A stretch of 64,000 bases of DNA. Source: an uncultured Clostridia bacterium. GTDB taxonomy: Bacteria; Bacillota; Clostridia; Christensenellales; Aristaeellaceae. The stretch is from contig CAKTWP010000006.1 of assembly GCA_934630705.1 (NCBI GenBank), positions 62,001 through 126,000 on the forward strand. Direction: 5' to 3'. A program made the position numbers and the translations under genes. Positions 16,448-25,313 of the stretch are shown here, piece by piece. Every line of letters begins with the position of its first letter. Within the stretch, counting starts at the first letter, position 1. The notes under the pieces were generated by a model, which did no database searches, was not told where the DNA came from, and worked only from the letters and a program-made list of their open reading frames with translations.

Positions 16448-17435
16448 AGGGATTGGCCGGCAGCTCCCGGCCGCTGATGGCGCAAAGCTCCGAAATGGGC
16501 ACCAGGGTCAGCCCCAACGTGTCCTGATAATAGGGGATCACTTCCTGCAGCGTGGAGGGCGTTTTGAAGCCGTCCAGATGGAACAGGATAATGGTGCCCG
16601 GCCCCACGTTGCGCTTCACCCGGCGGATGATCTGATCCTGGGTATAGGCCTCATCCCAATCGTGGGAGTCGATGGTCCACATGCAGATTTCCATGCCCTC
16701 GGATCGGGCGGCGGCGGTCACTGTGCTGTCAAACTCGCCATAGGGCGGGCGGAACAGCCGGGGCACCACGTTCAGCTGCTCCCGGATGATTTCCGAGGCA
16801 TGACGCACCTGATGGAACCGGCTGTTCAGATTCCGCTCCAGCAGATGGGGATGGCTCACGCTGTGGCAGGCGATTTCATGGCCTGCATCCCGAATCTTCT
16901 TTGCCTGCTCCGGGAATTCCTCCACGAAGCCGCCGGTCATGAAGAATGTGGCCTTCACGTTGTATTCGTCCAGCACCGCCAGCATTTTGTCCGTGGGGCT
17001 GCCAACGAAGGCGCAGTCAATGGAAACGGACATATAGGGCTGATCGGTATCCAGGGTGGTGATGGCCTTTAGGCTGCGGTCGCAGATGGCGGCGTAGGCG
17101 GTATTGGTGCTCAGGCACACATCCCCGCTCCATACCGACAGATCAAAGCCCCCCAGATGGGATTCGTCCAGCATCGTCTGAAAGGAGAGCACCTTGGCCT
17201 TCACCGGGCAGCTTCGGCTGGCCCAGACCCGGCCGGTCTGATCCCGCAGTTCCACGGGATAGGGCTTTTCCAGATAGCTGGCGTATTTCACCGCCACTTC
17301 GATATACAGGCGCTTGCCCAGATAGCCTACGTAGTTTTTCTCCTGAAAGGTAAACTCCGGGGCGCGCTCCTGCGCAAAAGCGCACAGGGGGCAGAGGAAG
17401 CAGCAGATCAGCGCCAGGGCGGCAAAGCGTTTCAT
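16440..17435 (-). CDS. secreted NodB-domain polysaccharide deacetylase
   Basis: The 331-residue protein has a signal peptide (MKRFAALALICCFLCPLCAFA). Residues 25-150 form a domain of unknown fold, and residues 150-320 a NodB domain. HSVSHPHL (metal His pair), RPPYGEF, DSHDW and LFHLDG are intact. The first motif, usually TFDDG, reads SIDCAF, so the catalytic-base/metal Asp pair keeps only one Asp, as in some sporulation-associated clostridial deacetylases. ATG at 17435 has an AGGGAGAA site and starts the signal peptide. It follows the repeat protein by 35 nt and may modify peptidoglycan or a surface polymer. Confidence 0.85.
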   Translation of the reverse strand: MKRFAALALICCFLCPLCAFAQERAPEFTFQEKNYVGYLGKRLYIEVAVKYASYLEKPYPVELRDQTGRVWASRSCPVKAKVLSFQTMLDESHLGGFDLSVWSGDVCLSTNTAYAAICDRSLKAITTLDTDQPYMSVSIDCAFVGSPTDKMLAVLDEYNVKATFFMTGGFVEEFPEQAKKIRDAGHEIACHSVSHPHLLERNLNSRFHQVRHASEIIREQLNVVPRLFRPPYGEFDSTVTAAARSEGMEICMWTIDSHDWDEAYTQDQIIRRVKRNVGPGTIILFHLDGFKTPSTLQEVIPYYQDTLGLTLVPISELCAISGRELPANPYE

Positions 17436-17470
17436 GGGCGTTCTCCCTTTCTTTTGTGGGCTGCAGGGGA

Positions 17471-20400
17471 TTACTTGCGCTGGGAATAGGGCGTCCAATC
17501 CATTTCGGGAATTTCATTCATGGCGGCGGGATACGCCCCCGGCGTGCGCAGGCGGAAGCCCAGATCGCAATGGAGATTCTCCGTGCCGGAAGGCACCACC
17601 ACCGTAAAGCGCACCACGGTTTCCTCGCTTTCGGGCATAATGCTGGCCACCAGCGGGAATTCCTCCTGATGCACGGTGGCCTTCAGCTCGGCGTGCATGG
17701 TCACCTGCATTTCATATTCGCCGGGGAACAGACCGGTCAGCTCCCAGTGGCCATAAGCGTCGCTCACCGTGGAGGCGATCAGCTGTCCCTGCTGATACAG
17801 GGCGATCTGAATGCCGGGCATATCCGGCTCGCCCAGATCCTGCATGCCGTTTTCGTTTTCATCCAGCCAGGCTCGGTCGCCGATGGCGCCGATGGCGCCG
17901 ATGCCAATATCCACGCCGGTCAGGTCCTCGCCCATGGTGACGGTAAAGGCCACCGACTGGGACTGGCCGTTTTCGGCGCTGATGATATAGCTGCTGCGCC
18001 CGGACAGGCTTTCCTGGGCACGGGAGAACAGATAGCCTTCCGACAGCGTGGCGGAGAGCAGATAGGAGCCCGGCAGCAGGCCCTCAAAGCCGAAGCTGCC
18101 ATCCGTGTCTGCGGTTACGGCCGCCAGCATCCGGCCGCTTTGATCATACAGCGAAACGGGAATGCCGGAAACGCCGTTGTCCGAGCCATCCAGGCTCCAA
18201 ACCTGGCCGGAAATGGCCGCATAGCGCATCACCGGCAGGGCAAAGCCATGCATCCGCGCGCCATCCGCAAGCGTGACAGGGGCCACCCATTCATTGCCTT
18301 CCTTCTGCGCGCCGCTGACCACCACTTCGTTGTCTTCCAGCTGCACCCGCAGGGTGTATTCCCCGGGAGATAGCTGGGAGAACAGAAACGCGCCGTTGCT
18401 GTCCGTTTCCGCGGAGGCCACCTGGGTATCCCCCTGCCACAGGGTGAATGCCCGGCCCTCGGCCCCATATTCATTGGCTTCGCGAACGCCGGTAAGGTTG
18501 TCGTCATAGAAGATCAGCCCGGCCAGAGAGGCCGCCCGGGCTGCCTGAATATCCGCGTCCTGCCGCAGCTCGCCATAGGCCAGGGTTACGGTAACGGAAG
18601 CGGTATTCTCCATCTGCGCGGGGATGGGAGAGCCTTCGCCGCCGCCGAAGATAAAGCCGCCGGGCAGCGCCGCCATCAGGGTGTAGGCCCCTTCGGTAAG
18701 ATCGGCGAAGCAGTACGCGCCGGACGCATCGGTCTGGGTGGAGAGCACCGCGCCGGTCTGCTGGCTGGTCAGGGTCAGCGCCGTCTGCACCGGCTCGCCC
18801 AGATGCAGCACCCGCCCGGACAACTCCGCCGTTTTTTCCGCCATCACATCATCCGCCGCCGCTTCCTCGCCGCTGCGGATGGAAAACTGCGGGGACTGAT
18901 ATTCCCCTTCCGCTCCCGATGCGAACCGGGCATGAGCGGGCAGGGCATAAAGCAGAGAATACGTGCCGGGCAGCACGCCCTTGATGTAGAAATGGCCATT
19001 TTCGTCGGTCACATCAAAGGTGAAGTCGGAGAAGGCCGCGTCGCTGGCGTCCAGCAGCGTTACGGTAACGCCGGGCAGCACGCCGCCATCCGTCAGGCGC
19101 ACGAAGCCCTCGATCACGCCCGCTCGGAACGCGCCGCCGTCCAGCCCGGTCAGCTCCTCACCGGGGGCAACGGCCACTTCGCCCGTCTCGCCGTATTCCG
19201 CCGTCCGGGTCTTGATGTGGTTCAGCGCGCCGCTCACATCCAGATCGCCCGTATAGGCCGCGGCCACATAGGGATCCTGCAGCAGGAAGCGCACGGTATA
19301 CGTGCCGGGCACCAGCGGATACAGGGAATAAACGCCGTTTTCATCGGTAACGGTTTCCAGGGCAATCTGGCCGTTTTTATCAACGGCCTGCACGACGAAG
19401 CCCGCCAGCAGCGCGTCGCCCTGCTGATAAACGCCGGTGTTATCCGGGTCCTCAAAGAGCATGCCGGAAATGGAAGCGGCCTGCACTGCGCCGCCGGAAA
19501 ATGCGCTTTCCTGGGCGGCGGGCACGGCCACGGCGGCCTGTGCCTGCGCCTGGGGCTGGGATACGTCGAAGATATTATCCCCGCCGTTGGGGGAGAACAC
19601 AAAGCCCTCGGGCAGCGTGCAGGCAAGGGCGGCTTCGCCGCCCCGGACGGTGGGGAACAGCACCCGGCCGGATGCATCCGTCAGGGCCGTGCCCAGGGTT
19701 TCGCCGCCCTGAATCAGGGCCACCTCCACGCCGGGAAGGGCAGGCTCGCCCGCATCCCGCAGGCCGTTGCAGTTGTTGTCCTGATACATTTCCAGCGTCA
19801 CGGCGGCGGATTGGGATACGCCGATGGCGCCAAGCGCGGTGGTCACATCTGTCTGTACGGACACATTCAGGCTGGCCGCGCTGGCGCTTTCGGTAATCAG
19901 GGAATTGCTGCCGGCGGTGAAAATCAGGCCGTCGGGCAGCTGAATATGCAGCTGATAGGCTCCGGCCTGAAGGCCGTTGAAGGAAAACACACCGCTTGCA
20001 TCGGGATACGCTTCCAGCGTTTCAGCCAGAGAGGGCGAGCTGAGCGTTACGCGCACCGACGTGCAGCCGCCTTCCTCGCCATCCCAATAGCCATTAGCAT
20101 TTTCATCCAGCCAGATTTTGCCCGTCAATGATCCGCTCTTTACCGCGCCCACGGCCATGGCAATGGATTCCTTGGGCTGGAGGGTAAAGGTGTCTGTCAG
20201 CGCCACGCCGCCCTGATAGGGCAGGAAGCAATTATAATAGGTGTTGGTTTTCGCGCCCAGCGGGCCCACGGTATAGTTATTGGGCAGGGAGGCGCGAACG
20301 CGATAGGAAGCGGGGGACAGACCGGTGAATTTCACCAGACCGTTCTTATCCGTGGAATCGGAGGCGATTACATAGGTTTCCCCGTCCTGCTCATAAAGCA

Positions 20401-20926
20401 GCTCCATCAGCACGCCTCGCATCAGCGGCTCGGATTTAAGCCGGCCGCCGTTGGCGTTTTTATCTTCAAAGGCCAGCACGGTCACGGAGACGGAGGACGA
20501 GGTGGCCCCGATATTTTTCACCACGCTTTGGCCCGCGCCCACGGAGAAATAGGGGGTACAGCCGGTTTTGCCCTGGGCGGGCAGCGCAGCGCTGCCAAGG
20601 CCGGGAATCGTGAACTGATATTTGCCGGGCAGCACCACCTTCAGCCGGTAATCCCCGGATTGGGATACCGAGAAGGAATAGCGCCCGTTTTTATCCGTCT
20701 GATCGGAGCCCACGGTATACGCTTCGCCATCCGCGCCGCGCATTTCCAGCGTCACGATGGCGTCCTCCAGGCCGGATTCATTGTTCATGATGCCGTCCGC
20801 TGTTTTTTCCAGCCACACCTGGCCTTCGATCTTCATGCCGTCGGCCTGGGCGGCAAACAGCCCGGCCCCCAGCGCCAGCAAAATCAGCAGCGGCAGAATC
20901 CATCCTTGCTTTCCACGCATACGCAT
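17471..20926 (-). CDS. large secreted SdrD-B/Cna-B-repeat protein
   Basis: The 1151-residue protein begins with a signal peptide (WILPLLILLALGAGLFAAQA) and then about ten tandem beta-sandwich domains of the SdrD-B (prealbumin-like) type, each with an ENANG/DxNxNG-like calcium loop (for example WLDENANGYWDGEEGG), an LPGV turn and a GxYxLxxxLP strand. I see no LPxTG or other sortase signal and no C-terminal membrane anchor, so it is probably secreted or held non-covalently. ATG at 20926 has GGAGG 6 nt upstream. It heads an operon with the NodB deacetylase and the ComEA-like protein. A surface stalk or adhesive matrix role is inferred from the fold. Confidence 0.88.
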   Translation of the reverse strand: MRMRGKQGWILPLLILLALGAGLFAAQADGMKIEGQVWLEKTADGIMNNESGLEDAIVTLEMRGADGEAYTVGSDQTDKNGRYSFSVSQSGDYRLKVVLPGKYQFTIPGLGSAALPAQGKTGCTPYFSVGAGQSVVKNIGATSSSVSVTVLAFEDKNANGGRLKSEPLMRGVLMELLYEQDGETYVIASDSTDKNGLVKFTGLSPASYRVRASLPNNYTVGPLGAKTNTYYNCFLPYQGGVALTDTFTLQPKESIAMAVGAVKSGSLTGKIWLDENANGYWDGEEGGCTSVRVTLSSPSLAETLEAYPDASGVFSFNGLQAGAYQLHIQLPDGLIFTAGSNSLITESASAASLNVSVQTDVTTALGAIGVSQSAAVTLEMYQDNNCNGLRDAGEPALPGVEVALIQGGETLGTALTDASGRVLFPTVRGGEAALACTLPEGFVFSPNGGDNIFDVSQPQAQAQAAVAVPAAQESAFSGGAVQAASISGMLFEDPDNTGVYQQGDALLAGFVVQAVDKNGQIALETVTDENGVYSLYPLVPGTYTVRFLLQDPYVAAAYTGDLDVSGALNHIKTRTAEYGETGEVAVAPGEELTGLDGGAFRAGVIEGFVRLTDGGVLPGVTVTLLDASDAAFSDFTFDVTDENGHFYIKGVLPGTYSLLYALPAHARFASGAEGEYQSPQFSIRSGEEAAADDVMAEKTAELSGRVLHLGEPVQTALTLTSQQTGAVLSTQTDASGAYCFADLTEGAYTLMAALPGGFIFGGGEGSPIPAQMENTASVTVTLAYGELRQDADIQAARAASLAGLIFYDDNLTGVREANEYGAEGRAFTLWQGDTQVASAETDSNGAFLFSQLSPGEYTLRVQLEDNEVVVSGAQKEGNEWVAPVTLADGARMHGFALPVMRYAAISGQVWSLDGSDNGVSGIPVSLYDQSGRMLAAVTADTDGSFGFEGLLPGSYLLSATLSEGYLFSRAQESLSGRSSYIISAENGQSQSVAFTVTMGEDLTGVDIGIGAIGAIGDRAWLDENENGMQDLGEPDMPGIQIALYQQGQLIASTVSDAYGHWELTGLFPGEYEMQVTMHAELKATVHQEEFPLVASIMPESEETVVRFTVVVPSGTENLHCDLGFRLRTPGAYPAAMNEIPEMDWTPYSQRK

Positions 20927-20998
20927 AGCGAACCTCCGTTTTTCGTATATAAATAGGTTCAAAACCGAAATCACGGTCAGATTCCATGATAATCCAAA

Positions 20999-21028
20999 GC
21001 GCCCCGCTTGTCAATGAAAACGGGGCGC
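20999..21028 (-). terminator. hairpin downstream of the E2-like gene
   Basis: GCGCCCCG (20999-21006) pairs with CGGGGCGC (21021-21028). On the minus strand it lies 25 nt past the E2-like stop and is followed by TTTGG, a short T-run. Confidence 0.55.
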
Positions 21029-21053
21029 GGGGAATGTAAATTATGCGGCCGAA

Positions 21054-21983
21054 TCAGCCAGCCAGCGTCTGCTGCTGCTTTTTGCGCAGCCGCCGGGACA
21101 CCTTCGTGGCTGCCAGGCCATAGGCGTTGCCTTCTTCAAAGCGAACCGTTTCCGGCGGGGCTTCCAGCAGCTCGGGATTGTTCAGATAATGCATCATCCG
21201 ATTGACCATCCTGGCATACATGGCCCCGGCGCAGATGCGTTCATCCGCCGTGATGCCGATGGGCAGATACCGCTTGCGCGCGGCCTTGCCGTCGCTGCCG
21301 ATTACCGTCTGCCGCTCCACGGAGCCCAGCGACAGAAACAGCGACGTGGTGCCGAAGTTATAAATATGATGGTTTACCGCCGGCATGCCGATGGAGCCCA
21401 TATGGGTGATGAACAGGCTGGTATGGAAGGGCGAAGCCTCCATGATGTATTTGGGCAGCACGCCGTAGCGATCCAGCGCCCGGGCCAGAAACACCACCGT
21501 GTTGGCCAGGGCGGGCCGCAGCAGCAGCTTGGCCACCTTCAGTGTGGCGTTATCCGCTTCCTCCCGGCGGTTCTGCTCAATGGCGTTGTTCACCCGTTCG
21601 GCCACATCATAAATGGTGTCCCGCGGATCAAAATGGCATTTCACGGTGTTTTCCTCAATGGCGTCCACTTCCTGGGTTTCCTTGAGCAGCGCAAAGGACG
21701 CCGTCAGCTGGGTGCGCGCATACAGCCGCTTGTTGGATACGAAGCGATTGATCTCCGGCAGCTCGGACACCGTGCGCACATACGCCGCAATCAGCAGCTC
21801 CATGAACGTAAACTTGTAGCCTTCATTGCCCTTTTGCACAATATACCGAGCCAGGCGTTCGTAATCCACCTTATAATTGAGAATTACCTGCGCATCGCAG
21901 CGCATGGGCATCAGATACGGCGTGAGCGCGATGATCGGGTCAATTTCTTTCAAAACGCGGCCGTCCGCCCGTCGTCCAAACAT
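21054..21983 (-). CDS. 2-oxoacid dehydrogenase E2-like (CAT-fold) protein lacking the catalytic motif
   Basis: The 309-residue protein resembles the trimer-forming acyltransferase domain of E2 and chloramphenicol acetyltransferases: MRCDAQVILNYKVDYERL, YKFTFMELLIAAYVRTV and GSIGMPAVNHHIYNFGT. Lipoyl and E1/E3-binding domains are absent. The catalytic HxxxDG motif near the C-terminus is replaced (ITADERICAGAMYAR has Glu at the His position), so normal acyl transfer is doubtful. ATG at 21983 has GAGGGGG upstream. The gene is monocistronic and has its own strong promoter. Its real substrate or structural role is unknown. Confidence 0.72.
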   Translation of the reverse strand: MFGRRADGRVLKEIDPIIALTPYLMPMRCDAQVILNYKVDYERLARYIVQKGNEGYKFTFMELLIAAYVRTVSELPEINRFVSNKRLYARTQLTASFALLKETQEVDAIEENTVKCHFDPRDTIYDVAERVNNAIEQNRREEADNATLKVAKLLLRPALANTVVFLARALDRYGVLPKYIMEASPFHTSLFITHMGSIGMPAVNHHIYNFGTTSLFLSLGSVERQTVIGSDGKAARKRYLPIGITADERICAGAMYARMVNRMMHYLNNPELLEAPPETVRFEEGNAYGLAATKVSRRLRKKQQQTLAG

Positions 21984-22042
21984 GATGAATCCCCCTCGCA
22001 AATAACAATCCGTGGAAACATGCACATGATGCAAGCATGTAA

Positions 22043-22071
22043 ATTATAGCGCTTTTTGGAGAAAGCGTCAA
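22043..22071 (-). promoter_or_regulatory. sigma-A promoter of the E2-like gene
   Basis: On the minus strand TTGACG (22066-22071), 17 nt, TATAAT (22043-22048). The 50-nt leader includes a small ATGCTTGCAT inverted repeat. Confidence 0.8.
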
Positions 22072-22186
22072 TCCTTGTATATGCTATGTCTTCAAACGCA
22101 GTGCATGACAGGGAAAAATCTTTCAAAACAGGGCACTTTTTGAATACTGTTTCAGGCTTTTGTGCAAGATTCTGATGCTTTCATGC

Positions 22187-22215
22187 TTTACAAGCCGATG
22201 AAAATATTGTATAGT
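22187..22215 (+). promoter_or_regulatory. sigma-A promoter of the DeoR-oxidoreductase pair
   Basis: TTTACA (22187-22192), 17-nt spacer, TATAGT (22210-22215). It is divergent from the E2-like promoter. Confidence 0.7.
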
Positions 22216-22266
22216 AAGAAAGCTTGCAAGAGAAAACGGTTGATGAATCAGGAGGTGGCATCCCCC

Positions 22267-23046
22267 ATGGAACGCGCGGCGTATATTCCGGCTGAGCGCC
22301 AGAAAAAAATGATTGAATATGTGGAGGCGAAAACCAGCGCCCAAATCCATGAACTGGCGGCGTATTTTCAGGTGTCGGAGGCCACGGTGCGTCGGGATCT
22401 GGACGAGCTGGATCAGCAGGGCGCGCTGCGGCGCACCCACGGCGGCGCCATCAAGATGGAGCGCAGCACCTCCTATGAACAGCAATACAGCGAAAAAATG
22501 ATCCTGATGACGGAGGAAAAGCGGCGCATTGCCGCCCGGGCGGCCCAGCTGGTGCACACGGGGGACACCGTGATCGTAGACGCGGGCACTACCGGCTTTT
22601 TTATCGCCCAGGCCCTTTCTCATCATGAGAACCTTACCATTATCACCAACGATCTGTATACCGCCTATCAGACGCCCCTGCATCCGTCCAGCACCATGGT
22701 GGTGGCGGGAGGCACGCGGCGGCGGGATCATCATGAGCTCACCGGCACCCTTACCGAGAATTTTCTGCGGGAGGTGCGGGTAGATCTGGCGTTTGTGTGC
22801 GTGGACGCCATTGACCTGACCGGCGGCGTGACCACCACCAATTTTGCCGAGCTGGGGGTGAAGCGGCTGATGCTGGAGGCCGCCATGCGCAGCGTGATCG
22901 CCGCGGATCACACCAAGTTTGGCCGGGTGGCGCTGGCGCGGATCTGCGATCTGAAGGACGTGGACCTGCTGCTGACCGATTCGGCCCTGAACCCGGAAAT
23001 GCTGGCCCGGATTCGGAAGCTGCCGGTGGAAATCGAGCTGGCGTAA
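22267..23046 (+). CDS. DeoR-family transcriptional regulator
   Basis: The 259-residue protein has the DeoR helix-turn-helix at residues 8-57 (VSEATVRRDLDELDQQGAL, then RTHGGAI) and a DeoRC sensor domain (VDAGTTGFFIAQAL, AFVCVDAIDL) that usually binds phosphorylated sugars. ATG at 22267 is preceded by AGGAGGTGG; earlier in-frame ATGs lie at or near the promoter and lack such a site. It is followed 34 nt later by a FAD-dependent oxidoreductase, which it probably controls. Confidence 0.9.
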   Translation: MERAAYIPAERQKKMIEYVEAKTSAQIHELAAYFQVSEATVRRDLDELDQQGALRRTHGGAIKMERSTSYEQQYSEKMILMTEEKRRIAARAAQLVHTGDTVIVDAGTTGFFIAQALSHHENLTIITNDLYTAYQTPLHPSSTMVVAGGTRRRDHHELTGTLTENFLREVRVDLAFVCVDAIDLTGGVTTTNFAELGVKRLMLEAAMRSVIAADHTKFGRVALARICDLKDVDLLLTDSALNPEMLARIRKLPVEIELA

Positions 23047-23080
23047 AAAGCGTATACAGAACAGCGAGGAACAAAGAAGG

Positions 23081-24862
23081 ATGAAACAAAACGGTTTGGA
23101 AACCGTCCGGCATCAGGCGGACGTGTGCGTGGTGGGCGGCGGACTGGCGGGCCTGTGCGCCGCGCTGAGCAGCGCCCGTCACGGGGCGAAAACCCTGCTG
23201 ATGCAGGATCGGCCGGTGCTGGGCGGCAATGCGTCCAGCGAAATCCGCATGTGGATTTGCGGCGCGCATGGGGATAACAACCGGGAAACGGGTATCGTGG
23301 AAGAGCTACTGCTGGAAAACCAGTATCTGAACCCCGAAAAGAATTATTCCCTGTGGGACAGCGTGCTGCTGGGGGCGGTGCGCGGCCAGGAGAATCTGGA
23401 AGTGCTGCTTAACTGCGCCTGCATGGATGGGCAAATGGCGGGAAACGCCCTGCGCAGCATCACCGGCTTCCAGCTCACCACCCAGCGTTTCCATCAGGTG
23501 GACGCGTCCATTTTCATTGATTGCTCCGGCGACAGCATTCTGGCGCCGATCACCGGCGCCTCCTTCCGCATGGGACGGGAGGGACGCGGCGAGTTTGGCG
23601 AATCCATCGCGCCTGCGGAAGCAGACCGGAAAACCATGGGCATGAGCTGCCTGCTTCAGGCCCGGAAGGAATCTACTCCCAGTGCGTTTACGCCGCCGGC
23701 CTGGGCCCGGAAGTTCACTAAGGCGGATTTGCTGCCTTACCGGGTGCCGAACATGGAAAGCGCTTCGGAAAACTACTGGTATCTGGAATTGGGCGGCGAG
23801 GATGACGCCATCCGGGATACCGAAAGCCTGCGGGATACGCTGGTGGCCGAGGCGCTGGGCCTGTGGGACTATATCAAAAACGACCCGGAAAACAAAGAAA
23901 AAAACGCCTGCTGGCATTTGGACTGGATGGGCTTCCTGCCCGGTAAACGGGAGAGCCGGCGCTATGAGGGCGCGTATCTGATGCGGCAGCAGGATGTGGA
24001 ATCCGGCGGACATTTCCCGGATCTGATTGCTTACGGCGGTTGGACCATGGATGATCATCATCCCGCCGGGCTGCGCACCCATGAGCGGCCCACCATCTTC
24101 CATCCCGCGCCATCGCCCTTTGGCATCCCCTATGGCTGCCTGTATTCCCGGGAAATTCCCAATCTCATGTTCGCAGGACGGAACATTTCCGTTACCCATT
24201 CCGCCCTCAGCGCCACCCGGGTGATGGCCACCTGCGGGGTGCTGGGGCAGGCTGCCGGGACGGCCGCGGCGCTGGCGATTGCCCAAAAGACCAACCCGGA
24301 TGGCGTAGCCCGGCATCATATCCATCAGCTGCGCTGCCAGCTGATGGAGGACGACTGCTATCTTCCCTATGCCGTGCGGCCCGTTTCGGCGCTGAGCCGG
24401 GAGGCGGATTATTCCGGGCCGGATGGAGATGCGGGCGTGCTGAAAAACGGGCTGGACCGGCCCATCGACGGTGCGGATAACGGCCTGATGCTGGCTTTGA
24501 ATGCGCAGGTGGAGATGCGGTTTGCCATGCCCCGGGAAGTCGCCGGGCTGCGGCTGGTATTTGACAGCGATTTGAACCGGGATACCCTGCCCGAATCCCA
24601 AATGGGCCTGTATCGGCCCATGCTGTGCAACCGGCCCGGAGACTGGTTTTGCTCCTGCGTGCCCAAGACCCTTACCCGCGCCTTCCGCATTGATGCCAAA
24701 ACGCCGGAAGGCTGGCGGACGGTGTATACAGAAGCCAACAATTATCAGCGACTGGTGCGGGCGCATTTCGCCGTTCCTTGCCAGGCAACGGCGCTTCGGT
24801 TCGTGCCGCTGGCCACCTGGGGCATGGAACAGGCGCATGTGTTCTCCGTGGATATTCTGTAA
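23081..24862 (+). CDS. FAD-dependent oxidoreductase (FAD_oxidored family)
   Basis: The 593-residue protein starts with the dinucleotide-binding VCVVGGGLAGLCAALSSA, followed by GGNASSEIRMWICGAHG, a strong signature of pfam12831 oxidoreductases. FAGRNISVTHSAL and CGVLGQAAGTAAALA mark the second FAD segment. The last 150 residues form a beta-rich domain common in members linked to carbohydrate use. There is no signal peptide. The pairing with a DeoR sugar-sensing regulator points to sugar or sugar-acid oxidation, but the substrate is unknown. Confidence 0.87.
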   Translation: MKQNGLETVRHQADVCVVGGGLAGLCAALSSARHGAKTLLMQDRPVLGGNASSEIRMWICGAHGDNNRETGIVEELLLENQYLNPEKNYSLWDSVLLGAVRGQENLEVLLNCACMDGQMAGNALRSITGFQLTTQRFHQVDASIFIDCSGDSILAPITGASFRMGREGRGEFGESIAPAEADRKTMGMSCLLQARKESTPSAFTPPAWARKFTKADLLPYRVPNMESASENYWYLELGGEDDAIRDTESLRDTLVAEALGLWDYIKNDPENKEKNACWHLDWMGFLPGKRESRRYEGAYLMRQQDVESGGHFPDLIAYGGWTMDDHHPAGLRTHERPTIFHPAPSPFGIPYGCLYSREIPNLMFAGRNISVTHSALSATRVMATCGVLGQAAGTAAALAIAQKTNPDGVARHHIHQLRCQLMEDDCYLPYAVRPVSALSREADYSGPDGDAGVLKNGLDRPIDGADNGLMLALNAQVEMRFAMPREVAGLRLVFDSDLNRDTLPESQMGLYRPMLCNRPGDWFCSCVPKTLTRAFRIDAKTPEGWRTVYTEANNYQRLVRAHFAVPCQATALRFVPLATWGMEQAHVFSVDIL

Positions 24863-24904
24863 ACAGCGCGGATCGTCATTCTCCCCGGGAATTGCATAAA
24901 AACA

Positions 24905-24937
24905 AGGCTATCGAAAGTTTTTTCGATAGCCTTTTTA
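24905..24937. terminator. bidirectional rho-independent terminator
   Basis: AGGCTATCGAAA (24905-24916) pairs with TTTCGATAGCCT (24921-24932). TTTTT follows on the plus strand and a T-run follows on the minus strand. It separates the convergent oxidoreductase gene and spoVA operon. Confidence 0.9.
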
Positions 24938-24952
24938 TGGTGTCTGCAGCCC

Positions 24953-25312
24953 TCAATCCTTGGGCTGCGGCCGGAAGCAGACAGCAGCCAGGAAGCCGAA
25001 GAAAATGGCGGCGGTGATACCGCCGGCAGTGGCGGTAAGCCCACCGGTAAACGCGCCGATGAGCCCGCTTTCCTGCACCCCGGCAATGGCCCCTTGGGCC
25101 AGTGCATGGCCAAAGCCGGTGAGGGGCACGGTGGCTCCCGCGCCGGCGAACCGGGCCAGGGGCGCATACAGCCCCGTGGCGCTGAGGATGACTCCTGCGG
25201 TAATATAGACCACCAGAATCCGCGCGGGGGTCAGCTTGGTTTTCAGGATAATGGCTTCTCCGATCAGGCAAAACAGCCCGCCGATCAGAAATACCTTCAA
25301 ATACATCAGCAT
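24953..25312 (-). CDS. spoVAE: stage V sporulation protein AE
   Basis: The 119-residue membrane protein has four hydrophobic segments and the SpoVAC/AE-type motifs GAGATVPLTGFGHALAQGA and GGITAAIFFGF. SpoVA proteins form the channel that moves Ca-dipicolinate into the forespore and out at germination. ATG at 25312 lies one base after the spoVAD stop and is preceded by GGAGGAAG, so the two are coupled. The terminator at 24905 closes the operon. Confidence 0.93.
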   Translation of the reverse strand: MLMYLKVFLIGGLFCLIGEAIILKTKLTPARILVVYITAGVILSATGLYAPLARFAGAGATVPLTGFGHALAQGAIAGVQESGLIGAFTGGLTATAGGITAAIFFGFLAAVCFRPQPKD

Positions 25313-25313
25313 G

